Positions 24,101-33,014 of a stretch of 64,000 nt of DNA are shown here, in pieces. Source of the stretch: Todiramphus chloris collaris. Its lineage: Eukaryota > Chordata > Aves > Coraciiformes > Alcedinidae. Location: contig JANVCC010000270.1 of assembly GCA_025345505.1 (NCBI GenBank), forward strand, positions 4,477,546 through 4,541,545, given 5' to 3'. The notes beneath the pieces are model-generated. The model saw only the letters and a list, made by a program, of their open reading frames with translations. It searched no databases and had not been told where the DNA came from. A program made the position numbers and the translations under genes. Every line of letters starts with the position of its first letter. Positions within the stretch are counted from its first letter, which is position 1.

Positions 24101-27100
24101 GGCAGCAGCCCCTACGACAGGGACATTGGGCTTTGATGACAAATTTAAAACACCACCCAACACGTGGGATTGTGATACCTGTCTGGTCCAGAACAAACCT
24201 GAAGCCACAAAATGTATAGCATGTGAGACACCAAAGCCTGGAACGGGAGTAATGCCTGCTCTGACATTGCCAGTGGTGACAGACAACTCGGTGACAGTGA
24301 CATCCTCCTCCAGCAGCACTGACACAACAGTCACTCTGGGGTTCGGAGACAAATTTAAGAAGCCAAAAGGCTCTTGGGACTGTGCAGTGTGCCTTGTATC
24401 AAATAAGGCAGAAGACAGCAGATGTGTAGCTTGTCAGTCCGAGAAACCAGGTGTGTTCTTCTCTTTTCTGTCATCTCGGCCTCTGTGCATTCTTTACTGA
24501 ATAAAATGCTTTGCATATAGAATGCATTTTCAGCAGCATGGCTGAATACAGGACAGGGTGGGTTACTGCCTGTCTGCAGGAGTGGTTATGGGCACTTCTG
24601 AAGTCTCAGCTTCCAGCCTGTCACGTGAATTGAGCTGAGTGTGTAGTTTCATTTTGGATTAGTGCAGAGCTGAACTGAAGCAAATACACCCTGCTTTGCA
24701 GCTGCTGAGGAAAGATGGCTAAACTGAATGCCTTAATTCACTTAAACCCAATGTTTTAATTTTCATTGTGAGCTCCGTAGAAAGAGTTAAAGATCAGTAT
24801 TTTTTTTTTCCTGTTTCAAAACATAAGTAGAACCAGTATTTACAGAACACCTTTGCAGATACATCTTGGGGTGGGGGGGAAGCATCTAAGATGGACTAGA
24901 TGGTGCTTTGGTCATCATCCTCTACAGTAACAGTGGAATTCCTTTAGGTAAGAGAATGCATTTTAGAGGGAGCTTATTGCCATGGATTTTCAGCGTCGGC
25001 GGGTTCAGATGGCACTTTTGCCTGAGGCTGTAGCCATTGCAAGGAGAAATTCTGCAAGTTTGAGCAGTTTACTGTGCCATCACAATACAGAGAATTGCAG
25101 TTCTATTGCATCTGTCAAGGGGATGAGTGAGGCAAGTAAAGCGAGAGGATAAAAAAAATCTCTGGATGTGCTATGGAACAGAAGACCCGTTCCTGTCTTG
25201 ACTGTTTTGAATTTGAGACACTATCTTCCACCTCTCTTGTAAATGCCACCCACAGTGGTTTAAAACATGACAACTGTGATGCTTTTGTGCCTGTTGGATG
25301 TTCCTCTCCTTTTCCTTTGTCTTTTTCTTTTTTTTTTTGGTCACGGTGTAGTTCTGAACATGTTTGTCTTTGGGATTTGGTGATGAATCATTCTGGTAAA
25401 TTCTCAGCCTCACATCACTTGACAATGATCATTAACTTGAGTGGTGCTAATGACTAGGGGTTACTCGTGTCAACAAAAGAAATCTAATAGTTTTAGTTGA
25501 ATACAGTGCCTTTAATCTGTATCTCAGGCTCTGCTCCTGTGTTGTATGAACTGCAGTTGCTGCTTAATTGTCATTGGTTCAGTTTGTGCTTAAGAGCACA
25601 TATAGGTTATAAAGAAGAATCTAGGGTTTCTATTGTTTATATTCTTATATTGATTTTGAAGTTAACTTGCACTTCGATTTTTTAATTTTTTTTTTTTTAC
25701 TATTACCCTTGTCCACTTTGAAATGTATTGAGCATTTCAGTGTTTCTTTAAGTTCCTGTTCACTTTATCCTTTGAGCAGGGTGATTAACTGGCTTGCTTA
25801 TTTCTTAGGGAGTTCAGTGCCTGTGACCAGTAGCAGCGTTTCTGCATTTTCTGCTTCTTCTGGAGGATTTCTGGATTTAGACAAATTCAAGAAGCCCGAA
25901 GGAAGCTGGGATTGTGAGGTCTGCTTGGTCCAAAACAAAGCAGAAGCCACAAAATGTGTAGCCTCTGAAAGTGCAAAGCCTGGCACGAAAGCAGAGCTCA
26001 AAGGTAATATTTCATGAGGAAAAAAAAAAAAAGATGTGAATTCTGACAAGTGATTTGTTCTTTAGTTTTGGTTGGATGTTGTTTTTTTTTTTAAAGTACA
26101 ATTATTTTTCCTTTGAGATATGTCAAACTTGTTCATTTTTCCTAGGAATACTGTTTAAGTAAGGTAATGTGCCTATGCTTGCACACCCTTTCCTCAGAAA
26201 ATGAGGTCACAGTCATTCTTTACAAGCCTTATGTGTTGTTCATTTGGAGTTTAGGCTAAAACATTATCTTTCAAGGAAGTTAGCAGTATACTTTTCAAAG
26301 CCAGGTGGTGGTCAGAAGAGTACTGTTGAGAAAATGTGTATGTAGAGGGGGAGTATGGAGTTTTCTTATTTTGTGGTTTATTTGCTTTTTTTTGAAACAC
26401 TTTTGACTCTGGCAAGTTCAGGACTAGAATCCCAGCTGTGTAGCTAAAGCCTGCATGTATTACATCATATATTGCAAACTTCACATTATTCCTTTTTTTC
26501 TTCTTCTTCAGGTTTTGGTACTGCTGCTGTGTCCACAAATGCTGCAATGCCATCATTTACATTCGGTGTCCAGACGTCCTCCTCTGAATCTTCTCAAACA
26601 TTAGGTAGCACAGGAGATTTTAAATTTGGAGAACAAGGGAGCTTCAAGTTTGGCATTGCATCTGAATCTGCATCCTCCAGCATTGCCCCTGGGGGATTTA
26701 AGTTTCCTGCTAGTTCAGGGGACATCAAATTTGGAGTTTCTTCCTCAGACTCTAAATCAGAAGACAGTAAAAAAGAAGGTAAAAGTAACAGCTTTACCTT
26801 TGGACTTCCATCTACAAGCAGTCAGGCTCCTTCAACATTTCAGTTTGGGACAGCGAGCCTGGGACAGCAGGAAAAGAAAGAGGAACCAGTTTTGGGAGGC
26901 TTTGGTTTTGGCACGAGTTCTACTTCTTCCGTAGCTACCAATGAGAATAAAACCGGAGTCAGTGGCTTCACTTTTGGAACTGTGGCAGAAAAGGAGGTCG
27001 CATCACCTGCTCTTCCATTTAAGAAATCAGATGAGAAAAAGGACGAAACTCTTTCAACAAAGGGAGGCTTCTCTTTTGGCACTGTGGAGCCTGCACCCGC

Positions 27101-30100
27101 CTCACAGTTTGTTTTGGGAAGGACAGAAGAGAAACAGGACTCTGTCACTTCTGCTGCTCCGTTAGCGTTCGGAAAGAAAGCTGACAGTGAAGAGTTGAAG
27201 GCACAGCCTATCTTTTCGTCTGGGATGGCTGAGCATACCAAAGAGGAGAGCACAGCAAAACCTATGTTCAATTTTAGTTTCACTAAACCAGCGGAGAAGG
27301 AAAGTGAGCAGGCAAAGCCGTCTTTTGCATTTGGGGTGCAAACCAGTACTTCAGGTAAGTGGAACATCCTTTGTCTTCACTTGTTTGCTCACATCCCTCC
27401 AGTAATAACCTCTGGAGCCACACTGGACAAAGCACAAAACCAAAAGTTGGATTGTCCCAGTGGCAGCAGCACAGCTGGTGGTAAAATCTGTAGTGTGGTG
27501 GAGGAGAGAGGCCTCGTACGCTGGTTGTTCTTCATGGTGACAGGAGATGAGAGAGGGAACATCTAGTCCTGTGTACTCGCAGCTGTGCTGCTGGGTGTAC
27601 TGCTCTCTGCTGCTGCAAAGGTATAAAAATTGCTCCTCGGATATTACACAGTTCTGTATTCCTTTAATTTGTCTGCAGTGGAGGATTAAAGTTCCTCGGT
27701 GGTGATCTATGTGGAAAAATTCTGGTTGTTGAATTCCATTTGTGTGACTTACCAACTATGTTTTAGAGAACAGAATTAGTTTCTAACTTCTGATGTGATA
27801 CAGGAAAGGACATCAGTAAGTAACCCCAAATAAAAGCAATACATAGAGTTGTACTGGTTTTAATCACAGTATTCTTAGGTTGAACTGCTACTGAACATAC
27901 AGGTTTTTGGAGGATTGTAGGCTTTGGGAGAGGTGGGGGTGGCAGGGTGACGTTGAGTTTGATTGGGTTTTGGGCTCTTTTTACCTTCCAGGTAAAGCTC
28001 TGGAGTGTGGTTTGGTCATGGAAATTCAGTGAATCGCCTTGTGCACAATAGCAAATGTTCTGAAGAATGGCAGTCCCTTAAAAATGGCAGGAATGAAAAG
28101 GGGACATAACTGCTGGGGGAAAGAGACAGTGGGAAGTTGGTAACAAGATCACAAAGACTAGCAAGAATTAGAGCAGCAGTGTAATTCAGCGAACTTAAGC
28201 TTGGAAGAGTTAGGCTGGAGGATGGTGAGCTCTGCCTGACTTAAAGCTGCAGGCAGAGGGTTGTATTTTTGAACATTCCAGATGAAACTATCTCGCTGTG
28301 TTCTTCAGTACTCCACTGAGCAAAGCCATAAAACCGTTACAGGTGACAGATGTTCTTCTGAGAACATCTGAAATAGGTTTTTGTTTGGAGAGTTCAGCAG
28401 TACTGGTAAATACTGGTTCTTAATGACAGCTAGTGCTTAGTGTTTGACAGCAGTGAAGCCTAGAGTGCAGTGGAGTCCTTGTTCTTCACAGTTCTTCCGT
28501 TCCTTTAATTGTGGATGGCAGCAACTAGCACATTAAGTCCAATCTTATGGGGAACAGTAGCTGGGATAGTAGTTGAGGTGTCATTCAGGGTTGCTTCTTG
28601 TACAGTGATTGAGACAGGAGTCTGCTTCCAGTCCTTCATCTGGCCCTTCGGTGGTTTATGGGACTGTTCTTCCTTTCAGATCAAGGAGCAGCAAAGCCAT
28701 CCTTCAGCTTCTTGAGCTCCAGTTCCTCCAGCACCGTTGTACCCACCACTTCGGCCAACAGCAACAGTGTGTTCGGCAGCACCATCTCTTCCTCAAATCC
28801 TCAGCCAGTTCCCGCTCCCTTCGTGTTTGGACAACCCAGCAACACTGTGAGCAGCTCTGTTTTTGGCAATTCTGCAGAATCTGCAGCATCTCAGTCGTTT
28901 GGTTTCTCTCAAGAAAACAAACCAGCAACCACATCTTCCAGCACCGGCCCGGCTCTTGCTTCGTTTCTCATTGGTTCAGGAGCCAGCAGCACCAATGCAG
29001 CAAATTCAGGCTTCACCTTTGGAGCCACAACCACGTCAAGTTCAACAGGTACATTTTAAATAAATGCTCTTCTCATTTTTGCCATTACATAGTGGAGTAA
29101 GGAAATACTCTTCCGTGAATATTTTACTTAGGAGAATGTGTACCCAGATGCATGGAAGCGGAGAATAATACTGATTATGTATATGGGACTCAGTTTTTCC
29201 CAGATGGTCTGGGAAATAGAGTTCAGGAATGAACTGGTCACAGTGTTGTTTTATGCAAAAGGACAGCCCTTTACCGGATTGCAATTTGTATAGGAACTCT
29301 TCATCATGAGAATGAAAGTTTCTTTGTTCTCACTGTCAGTCCAGTGCTCACAGTTAGAAGTTAATTAATAACAGCTTTCCTGACTTTTCTCTTCCATACC
29401 TAAAATTCTCAGCTGTTGTAAATAATGTCAAGATTAGCAAAATCCTAAATAATGTCAAGATTAGCAAAACCCTTCCTTTACAAGTAGATATTAACACTGC
29501 ACCTCTACATGCAATTGCTGCTGCTTAAGGATATGTTTCTACTAAGCATTATGCCTGCTGTTTGTTAGTTTTCTAGCAATTTAGAGCCAACAGAAATAAA
29601 AATCTATAAAGTTTCTGCACCTTCTATGTTCATTACTCCACTGCATGAATTCAGCAGTACGATACAAGATTAAATCCACCAAATCATCCGTATTCCTGGA
29701 AGTGGTTGGACCTGTGAGGAAGAGACTTCATTAAGTCGATCTGATTGCTGAACCTTGTCATTCACAGAAATTAAATCTGCACACTTGTTTTTTTGCGTGT
29801 CAGGAGTGAGCAGAGTCCTGTATTTTACCAACCAGCAGATCAATGTAACCTGCTTACAACCCGGTAACTTTCAGCATCATGCCGTTAATAGGCGATGCCA
29901 TATTTCAAGCACCTTCACAAAGGGGTTTTTTTTTAATGCAGAAGCCTATGTTAACTTTTATCATTAACTTTTATCATACTAACTTTTTATCATACTCATC
30001 TCCTTGGAAAGGAAAACAGCCACTCCAAGTTAGGGTGCAGTAGAGGGTATTTTCTGCTACGTGAAGGCTGCTTAAATCGCATTAGCAGTGGCTTAAAACG

Positions 30101-33014
30101 TCCCCTTTTGCACAGCAGACCTGCTGTGCATGTTCAGAGTCACTGCTCAGCCACCTATTTCTGTGTTGTTATTTCTGCTGGCTGTGCAGAACCGAAGCAG
30201 CTAAACAGATGAGCTGGTTGCCTCTTGATGTTACGCAGAGAATTACTCTGATAAACTGAGGTTTTGAGTAGAGAGATATCCCTGAAAGCTTGGTTTGGCC
30301 TGTGGAAGTTGATAGTGGTAAATATTTAGGTAGGGAAGGGTGCAGCTGCTGATTCATGTTCTTCCAGTCCTAATAAACCGGGAGCCTTATTTCACATGCT
30401 TGAAAAGCAGTTTGAATGAGTGTTCTCAGTGATATAAACAGCTTTGAGTAAATACAAATGAAAATGTACTGCTTGTGGGAATCTCTTTCTAGAACACGAA
30501 CGCTAAGGCAGTAATCTGAGTCTAGACAGCCAGTTTGTTTGAGATTTAGTTTTGTCTGACTCTCGTAAACACGGAGCTTGTGTTACAAGAAAAGGCACAG
30601 TTTCTGTGTGTGGCTGAGGTAGTATTTGCTTTATATTCTCACATGATTAATATGAAATGAAGATGAGTATTCAGCTACCAGACCTGGGAAACGTGGGAGT
30701 TTTAGAACCTTTATTTTTGGATTCATTCTTGGGGAGGAAGCCCAGCGTATCCTGACATTTCTCTTCTGTTCGCCAAGGGCCGTCCTCTTCGTTCCTGTTT
30801 AGCTCTGGGCCTTCAGCACCCGCTGCGGGCCCGCCATTTGGCACCAGCCAGCCACCAGCATTTGGCCAAAGCCAAGGGGCCAGCCAGCCAAGCGCTCCAA
30901 CGTTCGGCTCGCTGTCGACACCGCTGTTTTCAGCTGGTGCCCAGCCTGCTCCTCCCGCCTTCGGCTCCGTGACGAGCAGCACTCAGCCCCCCGTGTTCGC
31001 CCAGCAAGCGACCCAACAGCCAGGGTTTGGCTCTGGTACCCCCAGTGCTGGTGAGTGCCGACCATCCTCTTCCCTTTTGGTCTCAAAGATTATATCTTTA
31101 CTTTTCATGAAACACACTTTAAATTATACGAAGAAAGAAGAGTTCTGCTTTGCACACGTTTAAGTGTAGAAATAATGGGTGCAGAGTTAAGCCATTTGTG
31201 TCTCGCTCCCGCGTGCGGAGGATGTGCCGTAGGTGCGCCAGCCGCTCATCTTCTCCACGCCAGACTTACCAGATGTTGGAGGTTGCAACCCTACCACTAA
31301 ATATTGGGGTTTATTTCTTGAGAAATTTAGTGATTAAAAGGTAGTATTGAAAACCAGAGAGTATCCACGGGTAAGATTGTACAAACCAGAATGGCAGAAG
31401 CACTGCAAAACTGCTATTTTTTGCATTTGTTGGTGTAGTTCTTAAGTTACCTGACTTTGTTAACAGGCTTTGGCAGTTTCATTTGCATTGGAGGATTTGT
31501 TGTGTAAGAATATGGTCAGAATTGTTTTTAAGCATTTATGGGTTCAGACTTTATTTAATATTCTTTTTACTAATGAAGTGTAAAATACTGTGAGAACGGG
31601 GCAGTGAATGATCCTTCTAATTTAAGTGTAAGAAAGGACTGTTCCACATGAGTAATTGTTAAAAAACACACTGCCAGAATCTATGTATTTGGTGTCATGA
31701 CATCAAATACTGAAAGGGAAAAGCCTCCTTTCTTCCTCTTGGAACTTTTATAACGTAGCCCCCATTAAAAGTAACTGACATTTTTGTACTAACCAGTAGA
31801 TTAGTTGGCACTCAGTCTTTCATTTATCAGGGAGCAGTTTAAAGACCAAAATCTCCACAGATTGTCTGCTGCTTATCAGCTACTTCGATGGTAGGGATTT
31901 ACTCTTTTAAGATGAGGTGCTGTGTTAGCAGCACATTAAATGAGACAGTCCCCAGATCAACTGCGTGAACACGAGAGAGTTTACTTGGATGTAATTCTAC
32001 AGGATTCAGTAGTTTATCAATAAACTTCAGTGTGCACAGGTACCAACTCGATGGTGGTACCGAATTAATTGTCAGTATGCCAGCAGCGCTAAGAATCCCT
32101 TTTTTGAGTCTCTGTTAAAAGTGACTTTGTTTTTCTCTGTACTGTTCCTGTAATAATCTGGCACTTCTGGGGCACCCCCTCTTCCAGCTTTGTCATCTTG
32201 AGTGACCTGTAAAAACCACTTAGTAAGGGTAGTGGGAAGAACCTGAGGATTTTTCTGGAAAGGATGAACTCAAGCTTAACTTTCTTACTCCATTCTGCTT
32301 CCGCCCCTTCTTCCCAGGTTCTGTATTCCAGTTTGGAAGTTATACTCCTAATTTCAACTTTTCAAGTAACCCGGGAGTATTTACTTTTGGTGCAAATCAC
32401 CCTGCACCAGGAGCACCGGCACAGCCTTCTGGCTCTTCAGGATTTTCCTTCAGCCAGCCTCCAGCATTTACAGTGGGGTAAGAGACCGTATCAGAATTTC
32501 GCTTGAGCTTCGGGTAGTATCAGTGGACAGTGTTCAGCCTCTGCTGCTGTTAAATCATGAGGTGTTCAGATGAACCTTGGAGTTTGAAACTAAATTGGGC
32601 GTCCTGCCTTGACTTAGCCTGACTGGCTAACTAAGCAACGGTATCTTTAGAGGAGCCTAGCTGTCTGAGATCTCACACGGCAACGTATGCGAAATTGTCT
32701 TGTTCTTGAAAGGTAAAATCCCTAACTAGCCATTATGCTGCTACTTACCTTCTGAATAAGAGAGATTTAGTTGCTTCTCTTCCTCCTGTTCATCATATGG
32801 CATTTGTTGCCAGCTGGTAACTAGTGAGACGAGACTATGAAACAATTGTTCTGGAATATCTACTCAGTGCTGCTACTGAATTTTCAGCTACACTGTCCTA
32901 AACTCTGAACTACTAATTTCTTTTGATAGGACTAATGGGAAAAATGTTTTCTCTGCCTCTGGATCTTCAGTTTCTGGTCGGAAGATAAAGACTGCAGTTA
33001 GACGTAGAAAATAA
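5963..33014 (+). CDS. NUP153: Nucleoporin NUP153 (exons 2-22; 5' end outside window)
   Basis: NUP153 is the nuclear-basket FG nucleoporin. In vertebrates it anchors the basket, binds lamins and the Nup107 complex, binds Ran through zinc fingers and carries import receptors on FxFG repeats. Twenty-one exons splice in one frame to 1,416 residues and a TAA stop; human has 1,475 including exon 1. Residues are counted from the first in-window codon. An amphipathic segment near 3-22 contains NIVPGWLQKYF. Zinc-finger modules of W-x-C-x2-C...C-x2-C type span about 614-830. From about 841 come FxFG/FG repeats, ending in GRKIKTAVRRRK, the basic tail known to bind importin-alpha. Every junction has AG/GT and phases agree, so the gene looks functional. 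Odd points: zinc fingers 1 and 4 lack canonical Cys, and exon 14 has a tandem acceptor. The start codon is in exon 1, left of the window. Confidence 0.97.
8257..8505 (+). CDS. NUP153: NUP153 exon 3
   Basis: It follows GTTTAG and ends AAA G|GTGACT. It encodes the conserved DVLTRPSLHRSHL and LVKEIKDSTSQHDDDNIST stretches, characteristic of the N-terminal pore-targeting region. Phase 1 in, 1 out. Confidence 0.97.
9754..9893 (+). CDS. NUP153: NUP153 exon 4
   Basis: The acceptor is CTGGCAG and the donor TCT|GTAAGT. It encodes DITVSKNTS, WSTEAERSHSLSQH and KKPAFNLSAFG, highly conserved with mammals. The short ORF reading on past 9,893 is intron sequence. Confidence 0.97.
9976..10104 (+). CDS. NUP153: NUP153 exon 5
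   Basis: Forty-three codons between TTTAG and CAG|GTAGGA. It encodes TSQLGDSPFYPGKTTYGGAAA, part of the N-terminal nuclear-rim targeting region. Both boundaries are phase 0, so skipping it would keep the frame. Confidence 0.96.
11895..12011 (+). CDS. NUP153: NUP153 exon 6
   Basis: It follows TTTTTCAG and ends GCG|GTAAAT; 39 codons, phase 0 at both ends. It encodes PPVRRQMKAKQ and YGVTSSTARRILQSLEKMSS, one of the best conserved blocks of the vertebrate protein. Confidence 0.97.
12139..12183 (+). CDS. NUP153: NUP153 exon 7 (45-nt exon)
   Basis: Fifteen codons, DAKRIPSSASSPLSS, between TTAAACAG and TCT|GTAAGT, matching the human DAKRIPS block. Too short to find as an ORF; recognised by homology and splice sites. 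Phase 0 at both ends. Confidence 0.93.
12285..12338 (+). CDS. NUP153: NUP153 exon 8 (54-nt exon)
   Basis: Eighteen codons, PVDRSVLNMTSFQSKRKQ, after a T/C-rich tract ending TTAG and before CAG|GTAAGA. It corresponds to human PLDRSGIDITDFQAKREK. Phase 0 at both ends. Confidence 0.93.
12339..15879 (+). other. NUP153 intron 8
   Basis: A 3.5-kb intron that owes about a third of its length to a CR1 fragment (13,712-14,893). It also holds a run of 15 C at 15,415-15,429. Nothing else was recognised. Confidence 0.6.
13712..14893 (+). mobile_element. CR1 LINE fragment, 3' part with RT remnant
   Basis: A CR1-like retrotransposon copy, 5'-truncated, in the same orientation as NUP153. A decayed reverse-transcriptase frame reads FINDLEAGVEW and IADDSKLG near 13,970-14,040. 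These correspond to the FINDL and FADD-TKLG motifs of CR1. It then continues LQRDLERLKHWA. The 3' part has the usual GTCCCTTCCAACTCAACTATTCTAT ending in spirit, with short ATTCTAT repeats near 14,875-14,893. The frame is broken by stops, so it is inactive. It lies in intron 8 of NUP153. Confidence 0.9.
15880..16026 (+). CDS. NUP153: NUP153 exon 9
   Basis: It follows TTTTTCAAAG and ends AAA|GTAAGT; 49 codons. It encodes PPVQKLVTPKAIS, TQYFKPSLTP and HQRIDVKQK. The first codon is ATG by chance and is not a translation start: the frame continues from exon 8. Confidence 0.95.
16734..16786 (+). CDS. NUP153: NUP153 exon 10
   Basis: Fifty-three bases between AACTTGCAG and AG|GTATGA, encoding GMREKSFPAEQQVKTPE plus two bases of the next codon. 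Similarity to human is moderate, but phase 2 out agrees with exon 11. Confidence 0.88.
16787..19233 (+). other. NUP153 intron 10
   Basis: A 2.4-kb intron with no recognised repeat or gene. Short ORFs on both strands lack homology and splice context. Confidence 0.5.
19234..19357 (+). CDS. NUP153: NUP153 exon 11
   Basis: It follows TGTGCCAG and ends CAG|GTAAGG. The first base completes a Ser codon from exon 10, then it encodes NFKFGTPASNGLSSGVG and GGGKMRRER, matching the human ANGLSSGVGGGGGKMRRER block. Confidence 0.94.
20190..20358 (+). mobile_element. CR1 3' tail with internal minisatellite
   Basis: It starts near CGCCTGGATGCGTTCCTG and ends GTCCCTTTCAACCCCTAAC with GATTCTGTGA, the CR1 3' terminus. 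The middle is expanded by a 17-bp tandem repeat. It lies in NUP153 intron 11 in the sense orientation. Confidence 0.88.
20219..20277 (+). repeat. 17-bp tandem repeat inside CR1 tail
   Basis: Three perfect copies of GTAGATTAGGTTGGAGG and a partial fourth (GTAGATTA). It arose within the GGTTGGA segment of the CR1 3' region. Confidence 0.92.
20505..20642 (+). CDS. NUP153: NUP153 exon 12
   Basis: It follows TACACCTAG and ends AAG|GTGAGT; 46 codons. It encodes EVEEPVLPKVPLPIS and LPSFNFSF, conserved with the human VPVLPKISLPI block. Phase 0 at both ends. Confidence 0.95.
21380..21472 (+). CDS. NUP153: NUP153 exon 13
   Basis: Thirty-one codons between ATGCAG and TCT|GTAAGT, encoding SVGSPVFRFSSPIVKSTEAE, nearly identical to mammals. 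Phase 0 at both ends. Confidence 0.96.
21702..21789 (+). CDS. NUP153: NUP153 exon 14 (tandem acceptor)
   Basis: It encodes IGFTFSVPVVKSAELSGSS and ends ATA G|GTAATG. The acceptor reads TAGCAG, so splicing may start at 21,699 (adding Gln) or 21,702. The later site is used here because the human protein joins Ser directly to IGFTF. Both keep the frame. Confidence 0.92.
22083..22202 (+). CDS. NUP153: NUP153 exon 15
   Basis: It follows TTTTTAAAG and ends CCT G|GTGAGA. It encodes TASVNSTSNKKEKE and AKVLKEGSVLDILKSPG, matching human EILKEGSVLDILKSPG. Phase 1 in and out. Confidence 0.96.
22203..23835 (+). other. NUP153 intron 15
   Basis: A 1.6-kb AT-rich intron with an A/C-only low-complexity tract at about 22,263-22,340. 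Nothing else was recognised. Confidence 0.5.
23836..24450 (+). CDS. NUP153: NUP153 exon 16 (zinc fingers 1-3)
   Basis: A 615-nt exon between TTTTCCTAG and CCA G|GTGTGT. It encodes VVYTRPAISSFSAG followed by three zinc-finger modules. Module 1 (23,964-24,029) is degenerate: the human WQCDTC start reads WQPDTHDPC, with only the distal CVTC pair intact. Module 2 (24,165-24,224, WDCDTC...CIAC) and module 3 (24,375-24,434, WDCAVC...CVAC) are canonical. In the family these modules bind Ran. Confidence 0.97.
24451..26511 (+). other. NUP153 introns 16 and 17 (around exon 17)
   Basis: Intronic sequence flanking the zinc finger 4 exon (25,809-26,003). T-rich tracts are present; no repeat family or extra zinc-finger exon was found. 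Confidence 0.5.
25809..26003 (+). CDS. NUP153: NUP153 exon 17 (zinc finger 4)
   Basis: It follows TTTCTTAG and ends AAA G|GTAATA. It encodes DKFKKPEGSWDCEVCLVQNK, then KCVASESAKPG. The family form is KC-x2-C; the last Cys is replaced by Ser (TCT at 25,964-25,966). Phase 1 in and out. Confidence 0.96.
26512..27354 (+). CDS. NUP153: NUP153 exon 18 (FG-repeat exon)
   Basis: The largest exon (843 nt), between CTTCTTCAG and TCA G|GTAAGT. It carries many FG and FxFG units, among them FTFG, FKFG (twice), IKFG, FQFG, FGFG, FSFG and FAFG. They are spaced by Ser/Thr/Lys/Glu-rich linkers, as expected of a disordered FG domain that binds transport receptors. One human FSFG unit reads FSSG here (near 27,210). 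Confidence 0.97.
28680..29048 (+). CDS. NUP153: NUP153 exon 19 (FG repeats)
   Basis: It follows TCCTTTCAG and ends ACA G|GTACAT. It encodes DQGAAKPSFSFL, then Ser-rich linkers with VFGS, FVFGQPS, VFGNSAES and FTFGATTTSSS units, matching human exon content closely. Confidence 0.97.
29419..29472. repeat. 27-bp tandem duplication
   Basis: Two adjacent copies starting TAAATAATGTCAAGATTAGC, nearly identical, in NUP153 intron 19. Confidence 0.88.
30778..31050 (+). CDS. NUP153: NUP153 exon 20 (FG repeats)
   Basis: Between TCGCCAAG and GCT G|GTGAGT. It is more GC-rich than its neighbours and encodes PFGTSQPPAFGQSQGASQP, TFGSL, AFGSV and FGSGTPSA. It is similar to human but richer in Ala/Pro, with several FG and few FxFG units. 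Confidence 0.96.
32318..32477 (+). CDS. NUP153: NUP153 exon 21 (FG repeats, FTFG motif)
   Basis: It follows CTTCTTCCCAG and ends GTG GG|GTAAGA. It encodes SVFQFGSYTPNFNFSSNPG, VFTFGANHPAPG and FSFSQPPAFTVG. The VFTFGAN unit matches the human C-terminal FTFG motif reported in the literature to contact lentiviral capsid. Phase 1 in, 2 out. Confidence 0.96.
32930..33014 (+). CDS. NUP153: NUP153 exon 22 (last coding exon)
   Basis: It follows TTTTGATAG. The first G completes Gly, then it encodes TNGKNVFSASGSSVSGRKI and KTAVRRRK before TAA at 33,012. The basic C-terminus is a known importin-alpha binding site in the family. Confidence 0.97.

Larger units (their letters stand above)
27355..32317 (+). 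other. NUP153 introns 18-20 (around exons 19 and 20)
   Basis: These introns hold a 27-bp tandem duplication (29,419-29,472) and a short AACTTTTATCAT-type repeat (29,951-29,998). A GC-rich patch with CpGs at 31,195-31,265 stands out from the AT-rich surroundings. No other gene was recognised. Confidence 0.5.

Noticed and set aside
23897-24352. Minus-strand 151-codon ORF opposite NUP153 exon 16
   Set aside because: It is a shadow of the zinc-finger exon with no independent support.
26840-27367. Minus-strand 175-codon ORF opposite NUP153 exon 18
   Set aside because: It is a mirror of the FG-repeat exon. The plus-strand frame has homology and matched splice sites, and the antisense product has none.
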